Shown here: piece after piece, positions 55,707-62,580 of the stretch
Layout of the letters: each line of letters starts with the position of its first letter
Numbering within the stretch: the first letter of the stretch is position 1
Source: Phytophthora hibernalis
Lineage: Eukaryota > Oomycota > Peronosporomycetes > Peronosporales > Peronosporaceae
Direction: 5' to 3'
NCBI GenBank assembly: GCA_012656075.1
Contig: JAAKBF010000035.1
Location: forward strand, 496,001 to 560,000
Length of the DNA: 64,000 nt
Program-made: the position numbers and the translations under genes
The notes under the pieces: model-generated
The model's database searches: none
Told to the model about the DNA's origin: nothing
The model's input: the letters and a program-made list of their open reading frames with translations, nothing else

Positions 55707-57425
55707 TTACGCTGTAGAGTACTCTAAAATCTCCCCGGTTAAGCGATCCAGCGTTAGTTCTTGTTCGGACACAACCAAAACAAGCATGTTTGTTCCCTGG
55801 CAACCAGCGTTGACACCCTGAACCTGAATAGCCTGAGGTACATCACGCTCCGTCAGGCGGCTAACGTCAGCGATAAGGACGCGGTTAGTTAAAGACCACG
55901 TCTGATAGTCAAGAAGACCATTCACCAGCTCGGGAGTTAGATCACCGTTAATCGAAGCAATCTTAGCGATCTCGTTGGTAAAGTGGTGGAAGTCATAGTC
56001 ATGGCTGATGTCGAAGGTCTGTTGCGAACCAATGCGGACGTTGAAGTTGCGAATGCTTGAACCAGGGTGAAGAGTCCAAGGAGCCGAATCGAAAGGACTC
56101 TGAAACTCTTGGACAGCAGCAGAAGCAAAACTACCGGTCTGTTCGGCAAAAGGAAGGAGGATAACATACTTAGCATTCTTAACAGAAGCCGAAAGCTGAA
56201 GATCAAATGCAGCATTAAGCTGAGTCGACTGCTTACCTATACCAGCGCGCTGGTAGAACCATTGGGCATAGCAATCGTTGTATCGAACCTTCTTTACGGG
56301 CTTAGAGATGATAGCCTGATGGTTCTCCAAATGAACGAAAGGAACATACAGTCGAGAAGTCGTGAAAGGCATGTAGGTTCCATCAATTGTAGGCTCAAGC
56401 GAGTTAACCACAGCACTCCAAGCAACTGCAATCGAACCAGCGACACTAAGAGCATTGTACATTGGGTTTGGACTGGTCGCAGAAGCAACCATTACTGGAC
56501 ATACATTGCCACTCGATAATGTTGTTCCAGTTAGCGTCATATTTCTCGATTCATCAACATCAATAGCTGAAGTGCCCTGGTTAACGCGGAAACGAAGACG
56601 AATTTGTGGATTAGCCATCAAGTCAAGCTCCTTGAAAATCGGATGTAAATCAGTAAGCTTAATCTTAAGCATATAGTTCCACGTCCCCATAATAGCACCA
56701 GGTGAAGCAGCGCCAGCTACGAACGCACCGCGACCAAATTGATTAGCAATGGTAGTCGTGGCAGATGCAGCACCAGTAGACGGCCACGACGTAGATGAGT
56801 CAGCTCCAGCATTTGGAGGGTTAGAGAGAAGACGCTTAGTAAAACCATCATTTGCTACCGATGCCGTAGCAGAAATAGTACCGGCGGTGAAGGTAGTAGA
56901 GATTGCTGTGTTATTCGAATACCCGTCTCCGGTAGTAGCGGTTGCACTACTGTACTTGGTTGATTGAGCAGCATCCGGGTATAGAAACGATTCAGCACCA
57001 TGCTTCTCAACATACTGAGGGCTGTACCCGGTCTGAGCACGGATATTGTTCCAAAACAGCTTGTAGTCTGCCATCGAGACAATGGTTTTACCATTGAGTT
57101 CAAGCGACATCGAATCGATGACGTTAGAGTTGCCACACTTGAGACCAACACAAAACCGGTTGGCTGCATTCTGTACATTTGTAGCGTGCGTGTTCTTCAT
57201 CGAAACCTTGTATGGTAACATAATGTAAGCATCACGGAGACAAGCAAATCCCTCACTTCCGTTTAGCTGAGCAGTTGCGTCGATAGTAATAACACCATTT
57301 TGGTACGAACCCTGGTTAATGTCGATAACGAAGGGGACGCGCTTGCCAGAGGATACCTTGATCTCCGGGTCGCTCTTGAGGGAGCTCTGGTACAAATACT
57401 GGTCGGATAGTTGAGTTTCACTCAT
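55707..57425 (-). CDS. MCP: major capsid protein, PLV-type
   Basis: A 572-aa intact frame. The N-terminal region (residues about 30-75) has FVIDINQGSYQNG, ITIDATAQL and FACLRDAYIMLPYKV, a block characteristic of PLV/virophage-like capsid proteins. It continues with NSNVIDSMSLELNGKTIV and LFWNNIRAQTGYSP. The middle is Ser/Thr/Ala-rich, as expected for surface loops. The C-terminal half includes HENHQAII-type beta strands (FVHLENHQAIISKPVKKVRYNDCYAQW) and INGDLTPELVNGLLDYQTW. The expected fold is a double jelly roll forming pseudo-hexameric trimers. It is transcribed divergently from the protease gene with only 47 bp between starts, and an ATATAGATTCA motif lies six bases upstream of its ATG. 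It shows no sign of decay, unlike several neighbours. Confidence 0.78.
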   Translation of the reverse strand: MSETQLSDQYLYQSSLKSDPEIKVSSGKRVPFVIDINQGSYQNGVITIDATAQLNGSEGFACLRDAYIMLPYKVSMKNTHATNVQNAANRFCVGLKCGNSNVIDSMSLELNGKTIVSMADYKLFWNNIRAQTGYSPQYVEKHGAESFLYPDAAQSTKYSSATATTGDGYSNNTAISTTFTAGTISATASVANDGFTKRLLSNPPNAGADSSTSWPSTGAASATTTIANQFGRGAFVAGAASPGAIMGTWNYMLKIKLTDLHPIFKELDLMANPQIRLRFRVNQGTSAIDVDESRNMTLTGTTLSSGNVCPVMVASATSPNPMYNALSVAGSIAVAWSAVVNSLEPTIDGTYMPFTTSRLYVPFVHLENHQAIISKPVKKVRYNDCYAQWFYQRAGIGKQSTQLNAAFDLQLSASVKNAKYVILLPFAEQTGSFASAAVQEFQSPFDSAPWTLHPGSSIRNFNVRIGSQQTFDISHDYDFHHFTNEIAKIASINGDLTPELVNGLLDYQTWSLTNRVLIADVSRLTERDVPQAIQVQGVNAGCQGTNMLVLVVSEQELTLDRLTGEILEYSTA

Positions 57426-57430
57426 CGTTG

Positions 57431-57440
57431 AATCTATATG
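57431..57440 (-). promoter_or_regulatory. viral TATAGATT motif before the capsid gene
   Basis: On the minus strand CATATAGATTCAACG lies directly before the capsid ATG (57425). ATATAGATTCA is identical to the stretch before the ATPase gene. It sits in the 47-bp divergent spacer shared with the protease gene. Confidence 0.55.
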
Positions 57441-57472
57441 GTTTCTAATATACTTTTGAGAAATTAAATATT

Positions 57473-57808
57473 ATGTCCCATCTCACCAAACCAATCACCA
57501 GCGATCATGATCTGATTGAACTCGCAAAACGATTAAATGTTCATCTCGATGATATCTTTGAATCAAGTGAGATAACGAAGCCGCTCCCAAAGAAAGGTAC
57601 ATATCTGATTCTACTTAGACCACCTAATCTTGATGTAGGACACTGGGTTTGTGTTTGTGATAATAACTACTTCGATTCAATGGGCGAGGCAGCCCCTACG
57701 AAGTTTGGAATAGGACGATACAACCCCAAAAATACCAAGGTACGTATGGCGATTATTGCGGTCCATTCTGTATCCTATGGCTATATTGCAAGCAAAACAA
57801 TAAGATGA
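57473..57808 (+). CDS. adenain/Ulp1-like protease homologue lacking the catalytic cysteine
   Basis: 111 aa. GHWVCVCDNNYFDSMGE (residues about 56-72) supplies the catalytic His57 and the acidic residue Asp68 in the spacing of adenovirus-type and Polinton cysteine proteases. In that family the second half ends with Q-S...SxxCGYyal. Here the corresponding stretch reads AVHSVSYGYIASKTI, with Tyr102 (TAT) where Cys (TGT or TGC) is expected and no Gln in the preceding position. A single G-to-A change would explain the tyrosine. In PLVs this enzyme matures capsid proteins, so this copy should be inactive or have a structural role. It is divergent from the capsid gene. Confidence 0.65.
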   Translation: MSHLTKPITSDHDLIELAKRLNVHLDDIFESSEITKPLPKKGTYLILLRPPNLDVGHWVCVCDNNYFDSMGEAAPTKFGIGRYNPKNTKVRMAIIAVHSVSYGYIASKTIR

Positions 57809-57866
57809 ATCTCCTAAATCGATTTAAAGATCTAAATTTGACAATTCTTTCATAAAATGTTTCAAG

Positions 57867-57876
57867 CTATATAGCA
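57867..57876 (+). promoter_or_regulatory. viral CTATATAG motif before the pVI/pX-like gene
   Basis: The palindromic core CTATATAG lies 4-13 bp before the ATG at 57880, the same position relative to the start as in neighbouring viral genes. Confidence 0.45.
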
Positions 57877-57879
57877 ATA

Positions 57880-58626
57880 ATGTATCGCGAACTAACTATT
57901 TCAAGCGACGTACCAGCTCCCAAGCTGACCAAAGCTCTCAAGACTGGTAAACTAAGTCTGACAGCTGATCAACTCAAGGGCAGTGGCTCTGTAATCCATC
58001 TTCATCCAGCCTCTTATGAGAAGGCGATGAAAGCTCGCAAGGCAGGCCGCGGCGTGCGCCTTGACGTTACCAAACATGAAATTAAGAAGGGTTATAAGCG
58101 CGCTCAAGGAGGCTCTATTTGGGGTAAGATTAAGTCTGGTCTATCCTCTGCGTTCAAATTTGTAAGAGATAGTGGATTACTCAGCAAAGGACTCGATGCA
58201 GCAGTACCAGCTCTTGCAACGGCATTTGGAGCTCCTCAAGCCGCAATCCCAGCCAGAGCAGCAATTAAGTCATTGACAGGAGTCGGTATATACGACTCTG
58301 ACAGTGATGTGGAGAAAGAAGGTGGTCGTCTATCAATTGCTGATGTCAGGAAGACAGCAAAGAATGCTCTATCATATGCAAAACGCAAAGGAGTTCTAAC
58401 CGATGCAGCTGATGGTGCAGAGAAGTTTCTACTGAGTAAGGCCACGAAGCCTGAGCATGGGGATCTAATTAAGTCTATTCGAGGCGAGGTCCGTCGTCGT
58501 TATGGAGTAGGAGTAGCCACGAAGGGTAAGAAATTCGCGAAGGGCTCTCAAGAAGCGAAGGATCATATGGCTAAGATTCGAGCTATGAGGAAGAAGCCTA
58601 TGCAAGCTGGTTCATTTCGATTATGA
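57880..58626 (+). CDS. pVI/pX-like basic virion core protein
   Basis: 248 aa. After a hydrophilic N-terminal third, a Gly-Gly-Ser segment leads into GKIKSGLSSAFKFVRDSGLL and GLDAAVPALATAFGAPQAAI (residues about 85-130), an amphipathic/hydrophobic stretch like the membrane-active helix of adenovirus pVI-type proteins. The C-terminus is very basic: RRRYGVGV, KGKKFAKGSQEAKDHMAKIR and AMRKK, a nucleic-acid-condensing pattern seen in pX-type and many PLV/giant-virus proteins. It is probably a minor virion protein that packs DNA and/or disrupts membranes on entry. It follows the protease gene on the same strand and is intact. Confidence 0.6.
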   Translation: MYRELTISSDVPAPKLTKALKTGKLSLTADQLKGSGSVIHLHPASYEKAMKARKAGRGVRLDVTKHEIKKGYKRAQGGSIWGKIKSGLSSAFKFVRDSGLLSKGLDAAVPALATAFGAPQAAIPARAAIKSLTGVGIYDSDSDVEKEGGRLSIADVRKTAKNALSYAKRKGVLTDAADGAEKFLLSKATKPEHGDLIKSIRGEVRRRYGVGVATKGKKFAKGSQEAKDHMAKIRAMRKKPMQAGSFRL

Positions 58627-58653
58627 GTTTTTGATTAAAAAAGTAGTATTACC

Positions 58654-59532
58654 CTACCTATTTTTTGGTTTCAATAGTAGCATGATTGATACTGACGTAT
58701 CACGGAACTTGACCTTCTGATCATTCTGATTGTAGATACTGATCGTGATTGAGGTACGAGAGCCATTAAGACAGTTCATCCAAGCATACTGACTTGGTTT
58801 ATATGAAATTAACTGACCTACCTGAGCATCACCCCGATCGAATGCGCTCAGAATATCGCCAGATACGACATACTCATTTTTGATCAGATCACAGCGAACG
58901 ATGTATGAGCTGGTAGGGTGAATCTGATGAATAATATTCGAGAGCTGAGCACTTGCAACAGTCGCTGAGGTAGAAGGATACGTACCAGCAGTCAGCCCTA
59001 CTACCTTTCCAAAAGAGGCGTTATCGATGATCAGACGAGGAACGCGAGTGGTAGTCGGCAATCCAGTTCCACCAGTAGAGTACAATCCAGTAGCGGGTCT
59101 TGTCCAAGTTCCACCAGCGGTAGGTAAAGTTGTTGGAGTTGGAGAGAAATCAAACTGAGCGGCGTAATATACGCTATTTTCAGATAATTGTAAATAGAAT
59201 ACATTTTCGCCTGACGGATTGATTAAGTACGCCCCCGCATTGACAAGAGCAGTCTGAATGGATCGATTGATATCAGTATAGCTGTAAAGACCATCAGGTA
59301 AGCTAACAGATACAGTGGATGTGGTTCCGGCGGTTGGAACTTCGATTTTAAAGCTATTGTTAGAGAACTGAGCAGCATCGATATTGTATTCAGAGTTGTA
59401 CATGCTAATGCTTTGAACAGCACAAGCTACATCACGGAAGTCAGCAGCCGAACCAGGAAACGAATACTTCCAAGTTGAATTGTATCCATCTTGAACGAGA
59501 TTTGTAGAGTCAAGTTTCAGAAAGCTTGCCAT
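58654..59532 (-). CDS. minor capsid (penton-like) protein
   Basis: 292 aa, intact, start at 59532 (MASFLKLDSTNL). Hydrophobic strands alternate with Thr/Gly-rich loops, with no helical or membrane region. Landmarks are AVQSISMYNSEYNIDAAQFS, FKIEVPTAG, LPDGLYSYTDINRSIQTAL and, near the end, SRTSITISIYNQNDQKV-KFRD. The LP-G-YS...I...I pattern followed by a C-terminal ISIYNQN...strand is typical of the single jelly-roll penton proteins of PLVs and virophages. Convergent with the pVI/pX-like gene (27 bp apart) and next to the ATPase gene, as expected for a morphogenesis module. Confidence 0.65.
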   Translation of the reverse strand: MASFLKLDSTNLVQDGYNSTWKYSFPGSAADFRDVACAVQSISMYNSEYNIDAAQFSNNSFKIEVPTAGTTSTVSVSLPDGLYSYTDINRSIQTALVNAGAYLINPSGENVFYLQLSENSVYYAAQFDFSPTPTTLPTAGGTWTRPATGLYSTGGTGLPTTTRVPRLIIDNASFGKVVGLTAGTYPSTSATVASAQLSNIIHQIHPTSSYIVRCDLIKNEYVVSGDILSAFDRGDAQVGQLISYKPSQYAWMNCLNGSRTSITISIYNQNDQKVKFRDTSVSIMLLLKPKNR

Positions 59533-59580
59533 ATTGATTAGTATATGATTCTAACCATATTTCTGATCGATAAATTGGAA

Positions 59581-60262
59581 TTAGTCTTCAATCGTGATTG
59601 GTCTATCGAAGTTGTATCTGATTTGACCTTAGACTGAATCTATAAACAACATTTGGCCTTTGAGCTCCGTGGCTTTATTGAAGTAATAGACGATTGATCG
59701 TTCATCAACGTCCTTGATATTGAAGTCTTTCACAACCATCTGAAGATCACGCTTTGAATTCGCTTGTAATATCGCTACGTACTCTGAATTGAGTCTGATC
59801 ATCTTATCAGTAGCAAAGTAGCTGTGGCTTTGGAATATGGTACTCAATTTGAAGTGTCGGCCCCTGGTGAAGAAATGTGAGAAGATATTCTTCTGGAGCA
59901 GACGGTGATTACTATAATCATCAATGATGACGAGCTCAGGCTTGTTCGAACTGATTGGAGTATGTCGCACTTGATCAACGCTTGGTGGAGTATCAGGGTC
60001 AGCAAAAGTTATAAAGTCTTCCAACTTATCGCGCAAATATTCGTACAGTTCTTGGTGTGGATTACGAGCAATAATCGTTAGATGAGCAAATACGTGAGGG
60101 AATGCTTGAGAATGAACATACATAAATTGTTCTTCCCACTGAACGATGGACCAAGGACCACCATTCTAAATAACTTTTTAATGTCAAGTGCTGGGATTTC
60201 ACCCATAGCGGCTGACTTGTATTTTTCGGTAGAGAACCACCGTAGTTTGGAATACCGCTCAT
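59581..60262 (-). CDS. FtsK/HerA-type (A32-like) packaging ATPase, damaged
   Basis: The start at 60262 gives MSGIP. One base beyond, in AAA (60246-60248), would put it in frame with the segment that holds MVVLGPSFSGKNN, a Walker A in which the usual GK(T/S) is GKN. After a second frame break near 60098 the frame 60123-59629 carries HLTIIARNPHQELYEYL, the Walker B LVIIDDYSN, and RGRHFKLSTIFQSHSYF (sensor region). The frame ends at a TAA (59629-59631). Fifteen further residue-like codons up to a second stop at 59581 continue the family's tail, so this TAA is probably a nonsense mutation. The role would be genome packaging. The GKN and the stop argue that this copy no longer works. Confidence 0.68.
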
Positions 60263-60277
60263 GATTGAAAATAGCTG

Positions 60278-60293
60278 AATCTATATAGGATTA
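60278..60293. promoter_or_regulatory. bidirectional viral promoter-like CTATATAG
   Basis: GAATCTATATAGGATT sits in the 37-bp spacer between the divergent ATPase (start 60262) and fibre (start 60300) genes. The palindromic core CTATATAG could serve both. On the ATPase side it reads TATATAGATTCA, identical in its last 10 bases to the capsid upstream motif. Confidence 0.55.
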
Positions 60294-60299
60294 AACAAA

Positions 60300-61752
60300 A
60301 TGACTTCTGGTTTTTCATATCCACAACCAACTTTCCAATCATCGGTCTATAACCCAGCGTACTATTTGACATTGGACGCCAGTGGTTTTCTAACCTATGA
60401 TTACGCGCAAACCCTGTATTTGAGTAAGGATGGTTATAGACTGTCTTATTTGAGTGGTATATCTCCTGGTACAGCAACTTCTGGTATCGTTATTGTTCCT
60501 GATTTAAACAAAGCCATTTCTGGCCTTGGAGCTCTTGGTTGTAGTAGCCTATCATGTTCGGGCAATCTCACGCTATCAGGAGCATCTTCTTCGATATCAC
60601 TATCTGGAGCGTCGGCATATATCAATGCAACCGCCTATAAGCAAGGAGGAAGTCAATACGATTTGAGCCTTGTTCAGTATGTATCAGGAATTACTTTCGG
60701 TATTGCAACCGCTGAAAAACCTCTTATGTGTGATTCCAGTCTGAACATCAGCAACCACAATCACTTGTACAAATCTAAGCCAGGGCTCTACTTATTACGA
60801 TTTATCGACTTTTATCACTGCCATCCCGAGTTCCCTCAGTCTATCAACCCTCTCTACAACAGGAAACATCGATTGCGGTGGGTTCATCAATGGGTTCTTA
60901 GCATATGGCAACCAATCGCAAATTACGACAGTAGGATCGCTGACAGAGCTCGGTATCAACTCTACAGCAACGAATGAATATATGTCAATCAAAGGATCAG
61001 GGTATAGCTACTTAGATGGAAGTTATACCCGAATGATGACCCTGTCTGGATCGAATATTACCCCAGTTCAATTTCAAATCGAAGTGAGCAACGGATCGAG
61101 TGGTACAAGTACCAACGCGACCTGGATCGGTAATTACACTAATAATGATCTTCGATTTGGTATCAACAATAGTACTTCGATGATCTTAACTGCTACAGGA
61201 CGTTTAGGAGTGGGCACTACAACACCAAGCGCCCCTCTCCATATAACAGGCAGCAATTCATTCACGTTCGGAGCAGGCGGATTAACAGTGTATCGCCTCA
61301 GAACGGACTCTGGCGCGACAGAGTCAGGTCTTGGGCCGATCACGTACAGCGTCGCCGGAATATTTGGCGGATACATTGCCTGTACAACCATGGCGATGAC
61401 GAGCGATCGCCGATTGAAGAAGAACATCCAGCCATGTCCCATTGATCGAATCAAGAGACTGTACGATAACTGCGATGTAGTTTTGTATGACTGGATCGAA
61501 TCGGAGAATCGCCCTGGGCAAGAAGTAGGCCTCATCGCACAAGATCTTATCTCAGCTCATCTTACCGATTTAATAAGTATCTATCACAGGGATGACATCC
61601 AAGAAGGAGAAGACCCATCGCTTGAACCAGCTAAGCAACAGCTCAACGTTGATTACAGCCGAATTAGTGTTTAAAACATGAAAATGATTCAACATCTGAT
61701 GACTGAGATTGAAGATCTCAAGCGGCAAATACGCTCAATTATCTCTGAGTGA
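60300..61752 (+). pseudogene. fibre-like protein with C-terminal S74 (endosialidase-type) chaperone domain
   Basis: The N-terminal part (60300 to about 60744) is Gly/Ser/Leu-rich with LNKAISGLGALGCSSLSCSG-type repeats, followed after a frame break near 60750 by more of the same (LSTTGNIDCGGFINGF) and then the frame to 61674. A LGVGTTTPSAPLHI repeat precedes the chaperone core TSDRRLKKNIQP...DRIKRLYDN, with LYDWIES and EVGLIAQDL, the Peptidase_S74 domain that trimerises and self-cleaves in phage tail spikes. TAA at 61672-61674 interrupts the terminal coiled coil: the same frame continues MKMIQHLMTEIEDLKRQI to a stop at 61750. The frameshift and nonsense codon make this a probable pseudogene of a trimeric receptor-binding or fibre protein. 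Confidence 0.68.
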
Positions 61753-61763
61753 TTATAGATATC

Positions 61764-62240
61764 ATGCGTATAGAGCATTGGGAAATCAGTCCGTTAGCAA
61801 CGAAGAAATATCGAGTATGGGTACGCCTTGATACAGGGAAGGTACGAAAGATTGACTTTGGTGCGAGAGGCTATGCTCATTATCGTGATCAAACCCCTTT
61901 GAAAGCGTACTCACACCTTGATCACAACGATCCACAGCGCCGTAGGAGCTACTATCTCCGACACAAAGTCGATTATCCTCCGTATAGTGCCGATTTCCTA
62001 TCAAAAGATATCTTTGGTAGTTATATAGCCATGGGTTGCCTACCGACTAAAGAGCTCAAAACCAATTTGACTACCGATGCACCGAATCAGATTGTGGGAT
62101 CGACCATGCTCCAAGCTGATAAAATTATTGTTCTTGGTGATAGTGTTTTCCTCCCCACCCAAACCCCCGAAGGAGAGTCTGCCATAATTGAGGTTTCTAT
62201 CAGCGACAAAAAATTCGGTCTATCGAGGGTACGCAAATAG
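61764..62240 (+). CDS. DUF5754-like small viral protein
   Basis: 158 aa from ATG 61764 (MRIEHWEISPLATKKYRV). An earlier GTG is in frame, but a TATAGATATC stretch lies directly before this ATG. Residues about 15-70 read KYRVWV...KIDFGARGYAHYRDQTP...DPQRRRSYYLRHK and FLSKDIFGSYI. This matches the pattern of a short domain (DUF5754-like) common in giant viruses and PLVs (GKKxxFGxxGYxDYTxHxDxxRRxxYxxRH...FWSxxxL). It has no known activity; the basic RH-rich helix suggests nucleic-acid or capsid contact. The C-terminal third is unrelated and unrecognised. Same strand as the fibre gene, 12 bp after the end of its remnant. Confidence 0.55.
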   Translation: MRIEHWEISPLATKKYRVWVRLDTGKVRKIDFGARGYAHYRDQTPLKAYSHLDHNDPQRRRSYYLRHKVDYPPYSADFLSKDIFGSYIAMGCLPTKELKTNLTTDAPNQIVGSTMLQADKIIVLGDSVFLPTQTPEGESAIIEVSISDKKFGLSRVRK

Positions 62241-62278
62241 GCTTGTACGAAGCGGTATTGCTTAGATAGCGAACGTCT

Positions 62279-62521
62279 TCACAGTCTTTTTTTCTTGGGA
62301 TGGTAAGCCCACATGCGACCACCCTCTGTCTGAGTCGATGCATCAACCTTCCTGATAGACTTATCTAGGTCAGTAGCCCAAACAGCTGCCTGAGTCTTTT
62401 GGGGACGATCGTGAATGATGAGATTCTTCATAATGGATTTGAGCTCAGCAACGTTAAGATCAGCGTTATCGCCATAGCTACCAACTGAGCTGGAAATAAT
62501 GCGTGGGTTGAAGAAGAACAT
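62279..62521 (-). CDS. small hypothetical viral protein with basic tail
   Basis: 80 aa starting MFFFNPRIISSSVGSYG, with a helical middle (NVAELKSIMKNLII) and a basic end (WAYHPKKKRL). No family was recognised. Its 39-bp and 60-bp spacings to the neighbouring genes and a TTATACTATAAC stretch just upstream of the ATG fit the compact viral gene order, which is the main reason to accept it. Confidence 0.45.
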   Translation of the reverse strand: MFFFNPRIISSSVGSYGDNADLNVAELKSIMKNLIIHDRPQKTQAAVWATDLDKSIRKVDASTQTEGGRMWAYHPKKKRL

Positions 62522-62580
62522 TGTTATAGTATAATGTATAAAATCGCTGCGTACATGAATAAAATAGGAACGAGCATTGT

